Source: Candidatus Levyibacteriota bacterium
GTDB lineage: Bacteria > Patescibacteriota > Microgenomatia > Levybacterales > UBA12049
Direction: 5' to 3'
Assembly (NCBI GenBank): GCA_018061205.1
Contig: JAGOUP010000020.1
Coordinates: forward strand, 1 to 8,977
DNA length: 8,977 bases
Shown here: positions 1 to 6,735 of the stretch, piece after piece
Layout: every line of letters starts with the position of its first letter
How positions within the stretch are numbered: the first letter of the stretch is position 1
The notes under the pieces: generated by a model
Seen by the model: the letters and a program-made list of their open reading frames with translations, nothing else
Databases searched by the model: none
What the model was told of the DNA's origin: nothing
Translations under genes and position numbers: made by a program

Positions 1-776
1 ACCGTGGGCTGTTCATAAATTTCTTTCAACATAAAATGCTTAAAGGCTCCTTTATGAACCTCCTCTGTTTTCCAATCAACAACTTCAAACATCGGTTCTA
101 TTTTGTGTCCATCAGGAAGCTGTAAGAGTTGCAAAGTATCTCCTAAAATAACCATTTCTTTATCTTTCAAAAACAGCAATTTTTTGGTATGTTTGATAAT
201 ACCCGTTGCATCTGATGCTAAATAAAATCCGTCCTCATTTTCGCCAAGAATGAGTGGTGAGCCAGTTTTGACTGCAATAATTTGCTTTGAAGCAGCATGT
301 AATACCACAATAGCATTCATACCCGTCAATCTATTAAATGCTTCCCTAACAGATGTAGCAAACCCTTTTGTTTTCATATATTCTTCTATCAGATGAGAAA
401 TAACTTCAGTATCTGTTTCTGAAAGAAATATATGACCTTTTTTCAGTAATTCTTCTTTAATAGGTGAGAAATTTTCAACAATACCATTATGAAGCACTGC
501 TATTTGCTCCTTACAGTCTAAATGAGGATGTGCATTTTCAATTGTCACACCCCCATGCGTTGCCCAGCGAGTATGTCCAATAGCGATACTACTGTTAGGG
601 AGTGTCACTGTTGCATCTCCAATTTTTCCTGTATGTTTATCAACAACAATTTTTTTATCACTTCGTACGGCAATACCCCAGGAATCATACCCCCGGTACT
701 CCAAAAGTTTTAAGCCCTCTAGGGTCATTTGTGCTGCCGTATCTTTTTTTCCAACGTATCCAAAAATTCCACACAT
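1..776 (-). CDS. glmS: Glutamine--fructose-6-phosphate aminotransferase, N-terminal part (3' end outside window)
   Basis: GlmS makes glucosamine-6-phosphate from fructose-6-phosphate and glutamine, the first committed step towards UDP-GlcNAc; it is cytosolic. The visible 258 residues begin MCGIFGYVG, so Cys2 becomes the N-terminal nucleophile of the class II glutamine amidotransferase domain once Met is removed. Other family blocks are LEYRGYDSWGIA, HTRWATHGG, ENAHPH, LHNGIVENF and ETDTEVISHLI. The last visible part reads FKHFMLKEIYEQPT, the conserved linker into the two SIS isomerase domains, which lie beyond position 1; the family is normally about 600 residues, so somewhat under half is seen. 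The start is fixed by the conserved MCGI and by an AAGGAG nine bases upstream. It follows the HAD gene after only 3 nt and is presumably the last or a late gene of the operon. No break or odd residue is seen. Identity is secure. Confidence 0.97.
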   Translation of the reverse strand, partial: MCGIFGYVGKKDTAAQMTLEGLKLLEYRGYDSWGIAVRSDKKIVVDKHTGKIGDATVTLPNSSIAIGHTRWATHGGVTIENAHPHLDCKEQIAVLHNGIVENFSPIKEELLKKGHIFLSETDTEVISHLIEEYMKTKGFATSVREAFNRLTGMNAIVVLHAASKQIIAVKTGSPLILGENEDGFYLASDATGIIKHTKKLLFLKDKEMVILGDTLQLLQLPDGHKIEPMFEVVDWKTEEVHKGAFKHFMLKEIYEQPT

Positions 777-779
777 ATA

Positions 780-1442
780 TTAGTTCTCCTTTATTATCGT
801 TGTTAATTCATCCAATTGTACTATTGATGCAAAAGGCGTAAAACCGACAATGTCTTTTTGAATTTTTGCATACCTGCCTCTTTTCATCCAGATTGTTTGT
901 ATACTTGGGAACTCTTTGTGAACTTTATATAATATCGGTAATGCATCATCAACAAAGTATGTTTCAAAACCAGTATAACGTAAAAATACGTTCTCAATAG
1001 CCTTTTCTTTATTTTCTACAATATGCATATGATCATCAGTAAAAAAATGTCGTATCGAATCTATTTTTCTTTTTTGTAAATTATCTTCTCCTTGAGAAAA
1101 AATACCAATCGTTGCATATTTCTGAAGCAACTGAAGTGTATCCAATACCTCACTATAGAGATTATTTTGTAATGTCTTTTGACTATAAATAATATCTAGA
1201 AAAGTCTGTAGGTATGAAGAAGAAAGATTCGTTTTTGTAAGTAATGCTTCTACGAACTCTTCTGGGGCAAATAAACCTTTTGCAACTCGAAGTTGCATAT
1301 ATACTTCATCACAAAGCACCTCAGGATTCAAAACTCCGTACCTGCTGAGCTCAACACAGATCTTTTCTGAAAACTTGTTCCGGTAAGAAGCCGCATCAAA
1401 GAGTGTATTATCAATATCTAATAAAATAAATTTTTGTTTCAT
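780..1442 (-). CDS. HAD-superfamily hydrolase (probable phosphatase, substrate unknown)
   Basis: A 220-residue protein with the haloacid dehalogenase motifs in order: motif I DIDNTLFD (residues 9-16; nucleophile D9 and acid/base D11), motif II around S116 in IGIFSQG, a motif III lysine probably K145 or K147 in VENKEKAIE, and motif IV YFVDD (D165, D166). The helical stretch at about 18-95 fits a C1-type cap. DxD in motif I points to a phosphatase rather than a dehalogenase. Its start overlaps the stop of the GlmU-like gene as ATGA, and glmS follows after 3 nt, so it is sandwiched between two UDP-GlcNAc pathway genes. A phosphatase acting on a sugar phosphate or a housekeeping role is an inference from this position only. 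It has no proper Shine-Dalgarno of its own; the bases before ATG are a run of eight A then GAA. The family call is firm, the substrate is unknown. Confidence 0.88.
   Translation of the reverse strand: MKQKFILLDIDNTLFDAASYRNKFSEKICVELSRYGVLNPEVLCDEVYMQLRVAKGLFAPEEFVEALLTKTNLSSSYLQTFLDIIYSQKTLQNNLYSEVLDTLQLLQKYATIGIFSQGEDNLQKRKIDSIRHFFTDDHMHIVENKEKAIENVFLRYTGFETYFVDDALPILYKVHKEFPSIQTIWMKRGRYAKIQKDIVGFTPFASIVQLDELTTIIKEN
786..791 (-). promoter_or_regulatory. Shine-Dalgarno site of glmS
   Basis: The mRNA reads AAGGAG, then nine bases, then ATG. The site lies inside the last codons of the HAD gene, whose TAA is 3 nt before the glmS start. It is one of only two strong ribosome binding sites in the window, so glmS can be initiated independently of its upstream neighbour. 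Confidence 0.85.
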
Positions 1443-2692
1443 TTCTTTTTTTTCTCAACTACCTCAGCAAATTTTGTAAAATAATTTATATTGTCTTCAA
1501 TATTGTGCAGCACACTAGTCTGTGCTCCTACAGTGACATTTCTCCCTATCACTTTACCGGGCATCGTAGTAACACGAACACCAATTTTAACCGTATCACC
1601 CATAATAACTCCCAGAGTTTTGAGATGAGAATTTACTTCTTTTCCCACAACAGTTACTTGTACTGCTTCTCGATCTAAACGAACGTTTGCGGTACAAAAA
1701 TATGCAGCTACTTTACAATTTTCACCAATAATAGAATCACCGATAAATCCACTATGTGTTGTTGTCCCTTTCAAAACAGCACTATTTTTTATTTCCATAT
1801 TTGCTCCAACAACAACATTTTCTTCTATTATTGTCTTATTTCGCAAAATTGCATTTGTACCAATGTATGCATTTTTTCCTATATAACAAGGTCCTTTTAT
1901 TGTTACCTGTTCCATAATGGTTACTCCATCAGAAATAAATACATCACCTGTTATAACAGCACTATCTGCAATAGTTACCTGCTCACCTCTATGAGATGAG
2001 ATTTCTCCTAATAAATAATCTTTTACCTGTAATATATCCCAAGGATATTTAAGAGATATTGTTTTTTTTGTAGTTTTTATAGCATAGATAGGATTTGTTT
2101 TTGTATATGCTACCAATGCTTTCTCAAAGCTATAATGTTCTAAAGGAACTGAAACTAATGTCTGCAAAAATAATTTTGGCAAGAGATATATACCAACAAT
2201 TTTTGTATATGATGGAGAAGCAGTAATTTCTGGTTTTTCGATAATATCCATCAATTTTTCGTTCTCTACAATAGCAACTCCCACTCCCTCTATTTGCTGC
2301 GTTTCTTTTACTAACACTGCACCTGCATTTTTCTGTTTTTTCCCAACTACTAAGAGGTCAGCAAAATCAAAAAACTCTATTCTATTTCCCCAAATGACAA
2401 AAAAATCGTCATGAATATGTTCTTTTGCTTTCAGTATTGCATCACCCGCACCTAAGCTTTCTTCTTGTATGACATATGTCATATGAACACCTAATCTACT
2501 CCCATCACCGAAAAGTTTTTTTATCTCATCATCTTTTATAACAAGAATAATATCCTCAATTCCTGCTTTTTTAACACTTTCTATCGTGTGTTCAAGTATC
2601 GTTTTACCCAAAATTTTCAGACAAGACTTGTGTTGTGTATTAAAAGGATAAAATCTTGTTGAATTACCAGCAGCCAGTATAATTATTTGCAT
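1439..2692 (-). CDS. glmU: GlmU-like bifunctional sugar-1-phosphate nucleotidyltransferase / left-handed beta-helix acyltransferase
   Basis: A 417-residue protein with two parts. Residues 1-225 are a nucleotidyltransferase with IILAAGNSTRFYPF (LAAGxGTR motif with Ser for Gly), K22 in HKSCLKILGK, SLGAGDA at 79-85, EKP at 152-154 and D219 in YPWDI. Residues from about 237 to 395 are left-handed beta-helix hexapeptide repeats (for example IGKNAYIGTNAIL), with THSGFIGDSIIGEN and TANVRLD matching the archaeal-type GlmU (ST0452-like) helix; H313 lines up with its conserved His. By family and context it should acetylate glucosamine-1-phosphate and form UDP-GlcNAc, the substrate of MurA encoded next door. 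Odd point: the expected GD metal ligand is GN (N103). The start is 5 nt after the murA stop with no Shine-Dalgarno. Its TGA overlaps the HAD start. A different nucleotide-sugar specificity is possible, so the symbol is a best guess. Confidence 0.78.
   Translation of the reverse strand: MQIIILAAGNSTRFYPFNTQHKSCLKILGKTILEHTIESVKKAGIEDIILVIKDDEIKKLFGDGSRLGVHMTYVIQEESLGAGDAILKAKEHIHDDFFVIWGNRIEFFDFADLLVVGKKQKNAGAVLVKETQQIEGVGVAIVENEKLMDIIEKPEITASPSYTKIVGIYLLPKLFLQTLVSVPLEHYSFEKALVAYTKTNPIYAIKTTKKTISLKYPWDILQVKDYLLGEISSHRGEQVTIADSAVITGDVFISDGVTIMEQVTIKGPCYIGKNAYIGTNAILRNKTIIEENVVVGANMEIKNSAVLKGTTTHSGFIGDSIIGENCKVAAYFCTANVRLDREAVQVTVVGKEVNSHLKTLGVIMGDTVKIGVRVTTMPGKVIGRNVTVGAQTSVLHNIEDNINYFTKFAEVVEKKKK
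1445..1465 (-). other. Candidate programmed -1 frameshift signal (dnaX-like) at the GlmU-like/HAD junction
   Basis: In the GlmU-like reading frame the mRNA ends GAG AAA AAA AAG AAA TGA. The heptamer A AAA AAG (positions 1451 to 1445) sits in the correct phase for a -1 slip, the same heptamer as in E. coli dnaX. A GAGG (1465 to 1462) lies exactly ten bases upstream, the spacing of the stimulatory Shine-Dalgarno in dnaX, but nineteen bases from the HAD start and so poorly placed to initiate it. A -1 slip enters the HAD frame and reads straight through its ATG. I see no clear downstream stem-loop. An A-run in AT-rich DNA can arise by chance, so this stays a candidate. Confidence 0.35.
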
Positions 2693-2697
2693 AAATA

Positions 2698-4029
2698 TTA
2701 GATAGTATCTGAAACTCTTTTTATATTTGCTCCCAAATTACTGAGACGTTGTTCAAATTTTTCGTATCCACGATCAATGAGATATGCCCCATGAATAGTT
2801 GTTTCTCCTTTTGCCACTAATGCAGCTAATACAACTGCAGCACCAGCTCGAATATCCAAACTTTTTACGATCGCGTTATGAAGGGGTGTTGGACCAGTAA
2901 TACGAACTGCATGAAAAAACTCTGGTGAGTTGTCGGCCAGATTAAAGTTGTAGACTGTTTCTGGAGATGCTACTTCGGGATTAAATAATGCTACTTTAGC
3001 CCCCATACGCTTTAAATCTGCTGTGTAGCCTAATTTGTTTTCAAATACTGTTTCATGAACTAGAGATACTCCATGTGCCTGTGTCATCAAAACAGCCCAT
3101 GGTGCTTGCCAATCAGTCATAAACCCAGGATAAATTGCTGTTGTAACATCAGTTGCTAACAACTCCCCTTTATAAAAAAATCTGACGCCATCAGATTTTT
3201 TTTCGTATCCTGCTTTTGCTTGATCAAGAAGAAGCAAAAATGCGTCTAAATCAGCAAGCTGTGCATCTTTGATAAAAATATCTCCTTTGGTAATAATAGC
3301 TGCTATAGCAAATGTGACAATTTCATTTCTATCAGGCTTGATGGCATATGTTGCTCCATGCAATGTTTCGACTCCATGAATAGTTATCTGTCGCTCCCCG
3401 CTACGATGGATTTTGGCACCCATACTCTGTAAGAGTATGATCAGTTCATCAATTTCGGGCTCTTGTGCAGCATTTTCCAAGATAGTAGTACCAGCAGCCA
3501 ATACTGCGGCAATCAGGAGCGTCTCAGTCCCTGTATGGGTATTCTTTTCAAATGTATAGGTGATTCCTTTGAGTCCTTCTGTTTTTGCATGAAAATAGCC
3601 ATCCTCGCTGTGATACACAATCTGCGCATTCATTTGGGTAATACCGTCAATAATCCGATCAATTGGACGAGCACCGAGTCTACATCCTCCTGGATTAGGA
3701 ATAATCGCTTCTTTCCGTCTCGCTAAAAGTGGCCCTAAAAACATAGCTGAGGTTCGGGCTTTTGCTGCCATATCAAGAGGGATGTCTGTAGCATGCAAGG
3801 TTTTTGCCTGAATTCTTACCGTATGATCTTCTATGGTTACCTGAGCACCCAATGCTTTTAAAATATCAACCATGACGAAAAAATCGGCAATAAGCGGTAC
3901 ATTATGGATGACAACCTCTTCCTCAGTTAAAGAAGCAGCCACAAGTGCTTTTAAAGCAACGTTTTTTGCACCTGAAACAACCATAGTTCCTGATAAAGTA
4001 TTTCCTCCATTTACGACAAATTTATCCAT
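2698..4029 (-). CDS. murA: UDP-N-acetylglucosamine 1-carboxyvinyltransferase (MurA)
   Basis: MurA transfers enolpyruvate from PEP to UDP-GlcNAc, the first committed step of peptidoglycan synthesis, in the cytosol. The 443-residue protein is full length and carries the key residues: K22 and N23 in SGAKN, the active-site loop GGCRLGARPID with C116 (the residue fosfomycin alkylates; presence of Cys predicts sensitivity of the enzyme), D306 in YPGFMTDWQA, R394 in DIRAGAAVV, and the C-terminal LIDRGYEKFEQRL. These match the two inside-out alpha/beta domains of EPSP-synthase-like enzymes. Its ATG overlaps the murC stop by 8 bp (ATGGATAA) and there is no strong ribosome binding site, so translation is probably coupled to murC. 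An inverted repeat followed by a U-tract lies within the gene at codons near 276-287. Identity is secure. Confidence 0.97.
   Translation of the reverse strand: MDKFVVNGGNTLSGTMVVSGAKNVALKALVAASLTEEEVVIHNVPLIADFFVMVDILKALGAQVTIEDHTVRIQAKTLHATDIPLDMAAKARTSAMFLGPLLARRKEAIIPNPGGCRLGARPIDRIIDGITQMNAQIVYHSEDGYFHAKTEGLKGITYTFEKNTHTGTETLLIAAVLAAGTTILENAAQEPEIDELIILLQSMGAKIHRSGERQITIHGVETLHGATYAIKPDRNEIVTFAIAAIITKGDIFIKDAQLADLDAFLLLLDQAKAGYEKKSDGVRFFYKGELLATDVTTAIYPGFMTDWQAPWAVLMTQAHGVSLVHETVFENKLGYTADLKRMGAKVALFNPEVASPETVYNFNLADNSPEFFHAVRITGPTPLHNAIVKSLDIRAGAAVVLAALVAKGETTIHGAYLIDRGYEKFEQRLSNLGANIKRVSDTI
3174..3202. repeat. Perfect 12-bp inverted repeat with A/T tails, terminator-like, inside murA
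   Basis: The arms AAAAAAATCTGA (3174-3185) and TCAGATTTTTTT (3191-3202) are perfect complements around a 5-base centre, CGCCA. In the murA mRNA this is a UCUGA/UCAGA stem followed by a U-run, the shape of an intrinsic terminator in either direction, but the core has only two G-C pairs, so it should be weak. It encodes the ordinary murA stretch KKSDGVRFF. A coding coincidence is possible. Confidence 0.5.
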
Positions 4030-5455
4030 ATTGTATATCCAAATCTTCTATGATCTTATAAATATCTCCTGCCCCCATAGTGGCAATAAGAGTATCTGAG
4101 CCGTAGTTTTTTTCTTGTATATATCTTATCACATCTATAGGCCTAGGTAAATAGTGGGCATTTTGGCCATTTAGATTGATTTTGTGAGCTAAATCATCCA
4201 TTGATACACTATTGTCTGACTGCTCTCGGAGAGAAGCGTAAATACTAAGCAAAAGCACTTCAGAAGCACCGTTAAATGCTTTTGTAAATCCATCAAATAA
4301 TGCCTTTGTTCGACTAAAGGTATGTGGCTGGAAAATAACAACAAGTTTTTTATCAGGATACATTGCTTTTAACGCCATCAAAGAACGGGAAATTTCAGTA
4401 GGATGATGCGCATACTCATCATAAATGAGTGTGCCACTTGAAAGTTTTCCTTTATACTCCATTCTTCTTTTACTACCGGTAAATGTCATAATTCCTTTTT
4501 GTATCTGAGTCACAGTTAGTCCACATTGCAAGGCCACTACAATAGCTGCTGTTGCATTATAGATATTATGTTCACCACCAGTATGAATAGTAAAATCAAC
4601 AGATTCTTGATTTTTAATTTCAAGGGAAAATGTTGTTTTTTCAGCAGAAATTCTTATAGCATGAATCCTATACGTACTTTCTTTTTCTTTACCAAATGTG
4701 ATAAGTTCTTTATTTTCCCTATTGATCCGCTGATACATATTCTTTGACCCACTATCATCATTATTAATGATAATTATTCCTTCCTTTACATTTTCATTAA
4801 CAAACTTAAGCATTGTATCTATCACATGAGATTGATCACGATATACATCAGGGTGATCAAATTCAATATTAGTAATGACTGCTACTAGCGGTTTTTGAAA
4901 TAAAAGCTTTGGAATCATTTCATGAGTCGGTTCAGACACATATTCATCTGCTTCTGCAATAAAATACTCTCCTCGTCCATAATGTCCACTTTGCCCCAGA
5001 GAGGGAATTTCACTAGTTCCTATTAAAAACGAAGGATCAACACCTGCATGGATAAAAATTGTCGCAATCATAGCTGTTGTGGTTGTCTTTCCATGTGTTC
5101 CTGTTACAGAAATTCCTTTTTGTATTCTTTCAAAAATGGTCCCGCTCATAAATTCTCCAACAGCCCGTCCTTGTGTCCATACTGGAATACCTTGTTCTTT
5201 TGCTGCAAGTACCTCAATATTGTCAAATCCTCCATGTGCCCCTGTTGTTATTACCAAGTCAACATGTTTTACATGATCTTTTGAGAAGTCAACAAATGGC
5301 TTTATCCCTACTTTCGCTAGTGCTTTGTCCGTAATAAACTCATCTGCAATATCACTTCCGCTGATTTGTATTCCTGCTTCTTTTGCGATAATTGCTAAAG
5401 GAGCCATACCAACACCTTTGATGCCAACGAAATGAATTGATGTTATTTTTTGCAT
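4022..5455 (-). CDS. murC: UDP-N-acetylmuramate--L-alanine ligase (MurC)
   Basis: MurC adds L-Ala to UDP-MurNAc using ATP, the first stem-peptide step, in the cytosol. The 477 residues show all three Mur-ligase domains: N-terminal Rossmann-like domain with IHFVGIKGVGMAPLA (7-21) for UDP-MurNAc binding, central ATPase domain with P-loop GTHGKTTTT (119-127), EADE (168-171) and NIEFDHPD (196-203, H201), then GGEHNIYNATAA (293-304), and the C-terminal domain with DEYAHHPTEI (346-355) and QPHTFSR (376-382). The length is normal for MurC. Mpl, the recycling ligase, shares the EADEY and EFDH blocks, but the N-terminal GIKGVGM block and the B. subtilis-like HHPTE/QPHTFSR context favour MurC. TGAHGG at 71-76 is in the style I associate with Patescibacteria. 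The ATG overlaps the murE stop as TAATG and has no Shine-Dalgarno, suggesting reinitiation by terminating ribosomes. Confidence 0.93.
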   Translation of the reverse strand: MQKITSIHFVGIKGVGMAPLAIIAKEAGIQISGSDIADEFITDKALAKVGIKPFVDFSKDHVKHVDLVITTGAHGGFDNIEVLAAKEQGIPVWTQGRAVGEFMSGTIFERIQKGISVTGTHGKTTTTAMIATIFIHAGVDPSFLIGTSEIPSLGQSGHYGRGEYFIAEADEYVSEPTHEMIPKLLFQKPLVAVITNIEFDHPDVYRDQSHVIDTMLKFVNENVKEGIIIINNDDSGSKNMYQRINRENKELITFGKEKESTYRIHAIRISAEKTTFSLEIKNQESVDFTIHTGGEHNIYNATAAIVVALQCGLTVTQIQKGIMTFTGSKRRMEYKGKLSSGTLIYDEYAHHPTEISRSLMALKAMYPDKKLVVIFQPHTFSRTKALFDGFTKAFNGASEVLLLSIYASLREQSDNSVSMDDLAHKINLNGQNAHYLPRPIDVIRYIQEKNYGSDTLIATMGAGDIYKIIEDLDIQYG

Positions 5456-6693
5456 TATAGTAACGCTAGTGCCGCTTTCACTGCTTTGTGTTCACTCCAT
5501 GGCAGTTCTTTACCCATATAATTCATCGATGCTTCATGTCCTTTTCCACAAAGTAAAATAATGTCATCTTTTCGAGCTAATTTCGTCACAATAAACTCAA
5601 TCGCTTCTTTTCTATTCGGAATCTTAAAATACATATTTCCTTTATAACTTTCCCCTTTCCCCTTTCCCCTTTCCCCTTCTTTTGCACCTGCTTTTTTGCA
5701 TCCAACTGCTACTTCATTGATGATTTTCATCGGCTCCTCAAAACGTGGATCCTCATCAGTCAGAACAGTGATTTCTGCCAGACGACCACTAATTTCTCCC
5801 ATAATCGGCCGTTTCAAGGTGTCTCGTTGACTCGCCAATCCATACATAACAATAATTCTCCCTTTGCCTTTTACTTGTTGACGGCAAGCCCTAATAACAC
5901 CTTCTAATGCATCAGGTTTATGTGCAAAATCAATAACAATGCGAAAATCTTTTTTTGTTGGAATCTCTTCAAATCTTCCTTGTATCCCTTCAAAGGTCGC
6001 GAGTGATTTTTTAATGATTTCTTTCTTTACTCCTACCAACTCAGAAGCAGCCGCAGCGGCTAAAGCATCAAGCATATTAAAATCACCAGGCATCGATAAA
6101 GAAAGTTTCCAATCGTTTTGATTGAGGTCTCCTTTTTCAAGCCCAAACGTCGTAAGTTTCTTTTGTATGTCTCCAAATCCCACAGCTTCTTTTATCGTTT
6201 CATCCAAACCTACTGCTGGAGCCACTGCAAAGGTTGCTTGCTGTAAGAGTTTGAACTTAGCTTTTGCATAATTTATCATAGTCTTATGATAATCCAAATG
6301 CTCATGTGCCAGTGTTGTTAACACCCCTACTTTAAAATGAACAAATGCTGCTCTATTCTGATCAAGCGCATGAGAAGATACCTCCAAAACAAAATACTGA
6401 TCACCACTATCCACTGCTTGTCGTAAATATTTAGGCAAATTGTGCGGATCAGGAGTCGTCACATGAAATCCAGTATCATATTCTTTTCCACCAATAACGC
6501 CTTTCACCGTTGAAAGCATTGCGACCCGATAGCCTGCTTGTTTTAAAATCGAATACACCATGTGCGTTGTTGTACTTTTTCCACTGGTACCGGTAATACC
6601 GATAATTGTTAAGTGACGTGAGGGAAATCTATAGTAAATATTTGCTAAAAATGCCGTAGAAAGATGATACTGATTTTTAAACCATTGCAACAT
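5455..6693 (-). CDS. murE: UDP-MurNAc-tripeptide ligase, MurE-type, lacking the N-terminal domain
   Basis: MurE adds the third residue (usually meso-DAP or Lys) to UDP-MurNAc-L-Ala-D-Glu with ATP. Visible blocks are P-loop GITGTSGKSTTT (32-43; GKS instead of the usual GKT), TTPDP (79-83), EVSSHALDQNR (104-114), HEHLDYH (130-136), the likely carbamylated Lys near K146 in YAKAKFKLL, IDFAHKPDALEG (254-264) and CGKGHE (382-387). The substrate-selecting loop reads DEDPR (313-317) where DAP enzymes have DNPR, so Arg is kept but Asn is Asp. At 412 residues it lacks about 90 residues: the P-loop starts at residue 32, so the usual UDP-binding N-terminal domain is absent. A Lys/Gly-rich insert at 336-349 is encoded by a 7-bp tandem repeat. 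It starts 42 nt after ftsI, directly downstream of a promoter-like sequence and without a Shine-Dalgarno, and overlaps murC by 1 nt. Confidence 0.9.
   Translation of the reverse strand: MLQWFKNQYHLSTAFLANIYYRFPSRHLTIIGITGTSGKSTTTHMVYSILKQAGYRVAMLSTVKGVIGGKEYDTGFHVTTPDPHNLPKYLRQAVDSGDQYFVLEVSSHALDQNRAAFVHFKVGVLTTLAHEHLDYHKTMINYAKAKFKLLQQATFAVAPAVGLDETIKEAVGFGDIQKKLTTFGLEKGDLNQNDWKLSLSMPGDFNMLDALAAAAASELVGVKKEIIKKSLATFEGIQGRFEEIPTKKDFRIVIDFAHKPDALEGVIRACRQQVKGKGRIIVMYGLASQRDTLKRPIMGEISGRLAEITVLTDEDPRFEEPMKIINEVAVGCKKAGAKEGERGKGKGESYKGNMYFKIPNRKEAIEFIVTKLARKDDIILLCGKGHEASMNYMGKELPWSEHKAVKAALALL
5649..5678 (-). repeat. Four-copy GGGGAAA heptamer array / G-quadruplex motif in murE
   Basis: On the coding strand four perfect GGGGAAA copies occupy 5649-5676 (written TTTCCCC on the plus strand), flanked on the 5' side by AA. 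They encode part of the insert EGERGKGKGES. The four G-runs of four with AAA loops (5652-5676) satisfy the strict G-quadruplex rule, and would do so in the mRNA too. Because 7 is not a multiple of 3, gain or loss of one copy shifts the murE frame before the conserved CGKGHE block. Confidence 0.92.
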
Positions 6694-6699
6694 AAGGCT

Positions 6700-6728
6700 A
6701 TTATACCTGTTTTCTTATATATTCTCTA
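6700..6728 (-). promoter_or_regulatory. Candidate internal promoter for murE and downstream genes
   Basis: The only sizeable gap in the window (42 nt, between ftsI and murE) holds TATAAT (6705-6700, 6 of 6 to the sigma-70 -10) and TAGAGA (6728-6723, 4 of 6 to TTGACA) with a 17-base spacer. The murE ATG begins seven bases after the -10, the expected transcription start, so the transcript would be leaderless or nearly so. This fits the lack of a Shine-Dalgarno before murE. AT-rich gaps produce chance matches, so confidence is moderate. Confidence 0.45.
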
Positions 6729-6735
6729 TACGATC

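Noticed and set aside
522..841. Two overlapping plus-strand open frames of 63 and 79 codons
   Set aside because: They lie opposite glmS and the HAD gene, have no family resemblance and Ser/Phe/Tyr-rich composition typical of antisense shadow frames.
2468..2483. 16-bp perfect palindrome TATGACATATGTCATA, operator-like
   Set aside because: It lies inside the GlmU-like coding region (codons for MTYVI), far from any start. One 16-bp palindrome in about 9 kb of AT-rich DNA is plausible by chance.
3421..3439. Hairpin CATACTC-TGTAA-GAGTATG
   Set aside because: A 7-bp stem within murA codons, with no U-tract and no position suggesting regulation.
4487..5124. Direct repeat AATTCCTTTTTGTAT at about 4489 and 5110, both in murC
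   Set aside because: Both copies encode the short peptide IQKGI in unrelated parts of MurC; shared codons explain it, and there is no mobile-element boundary.
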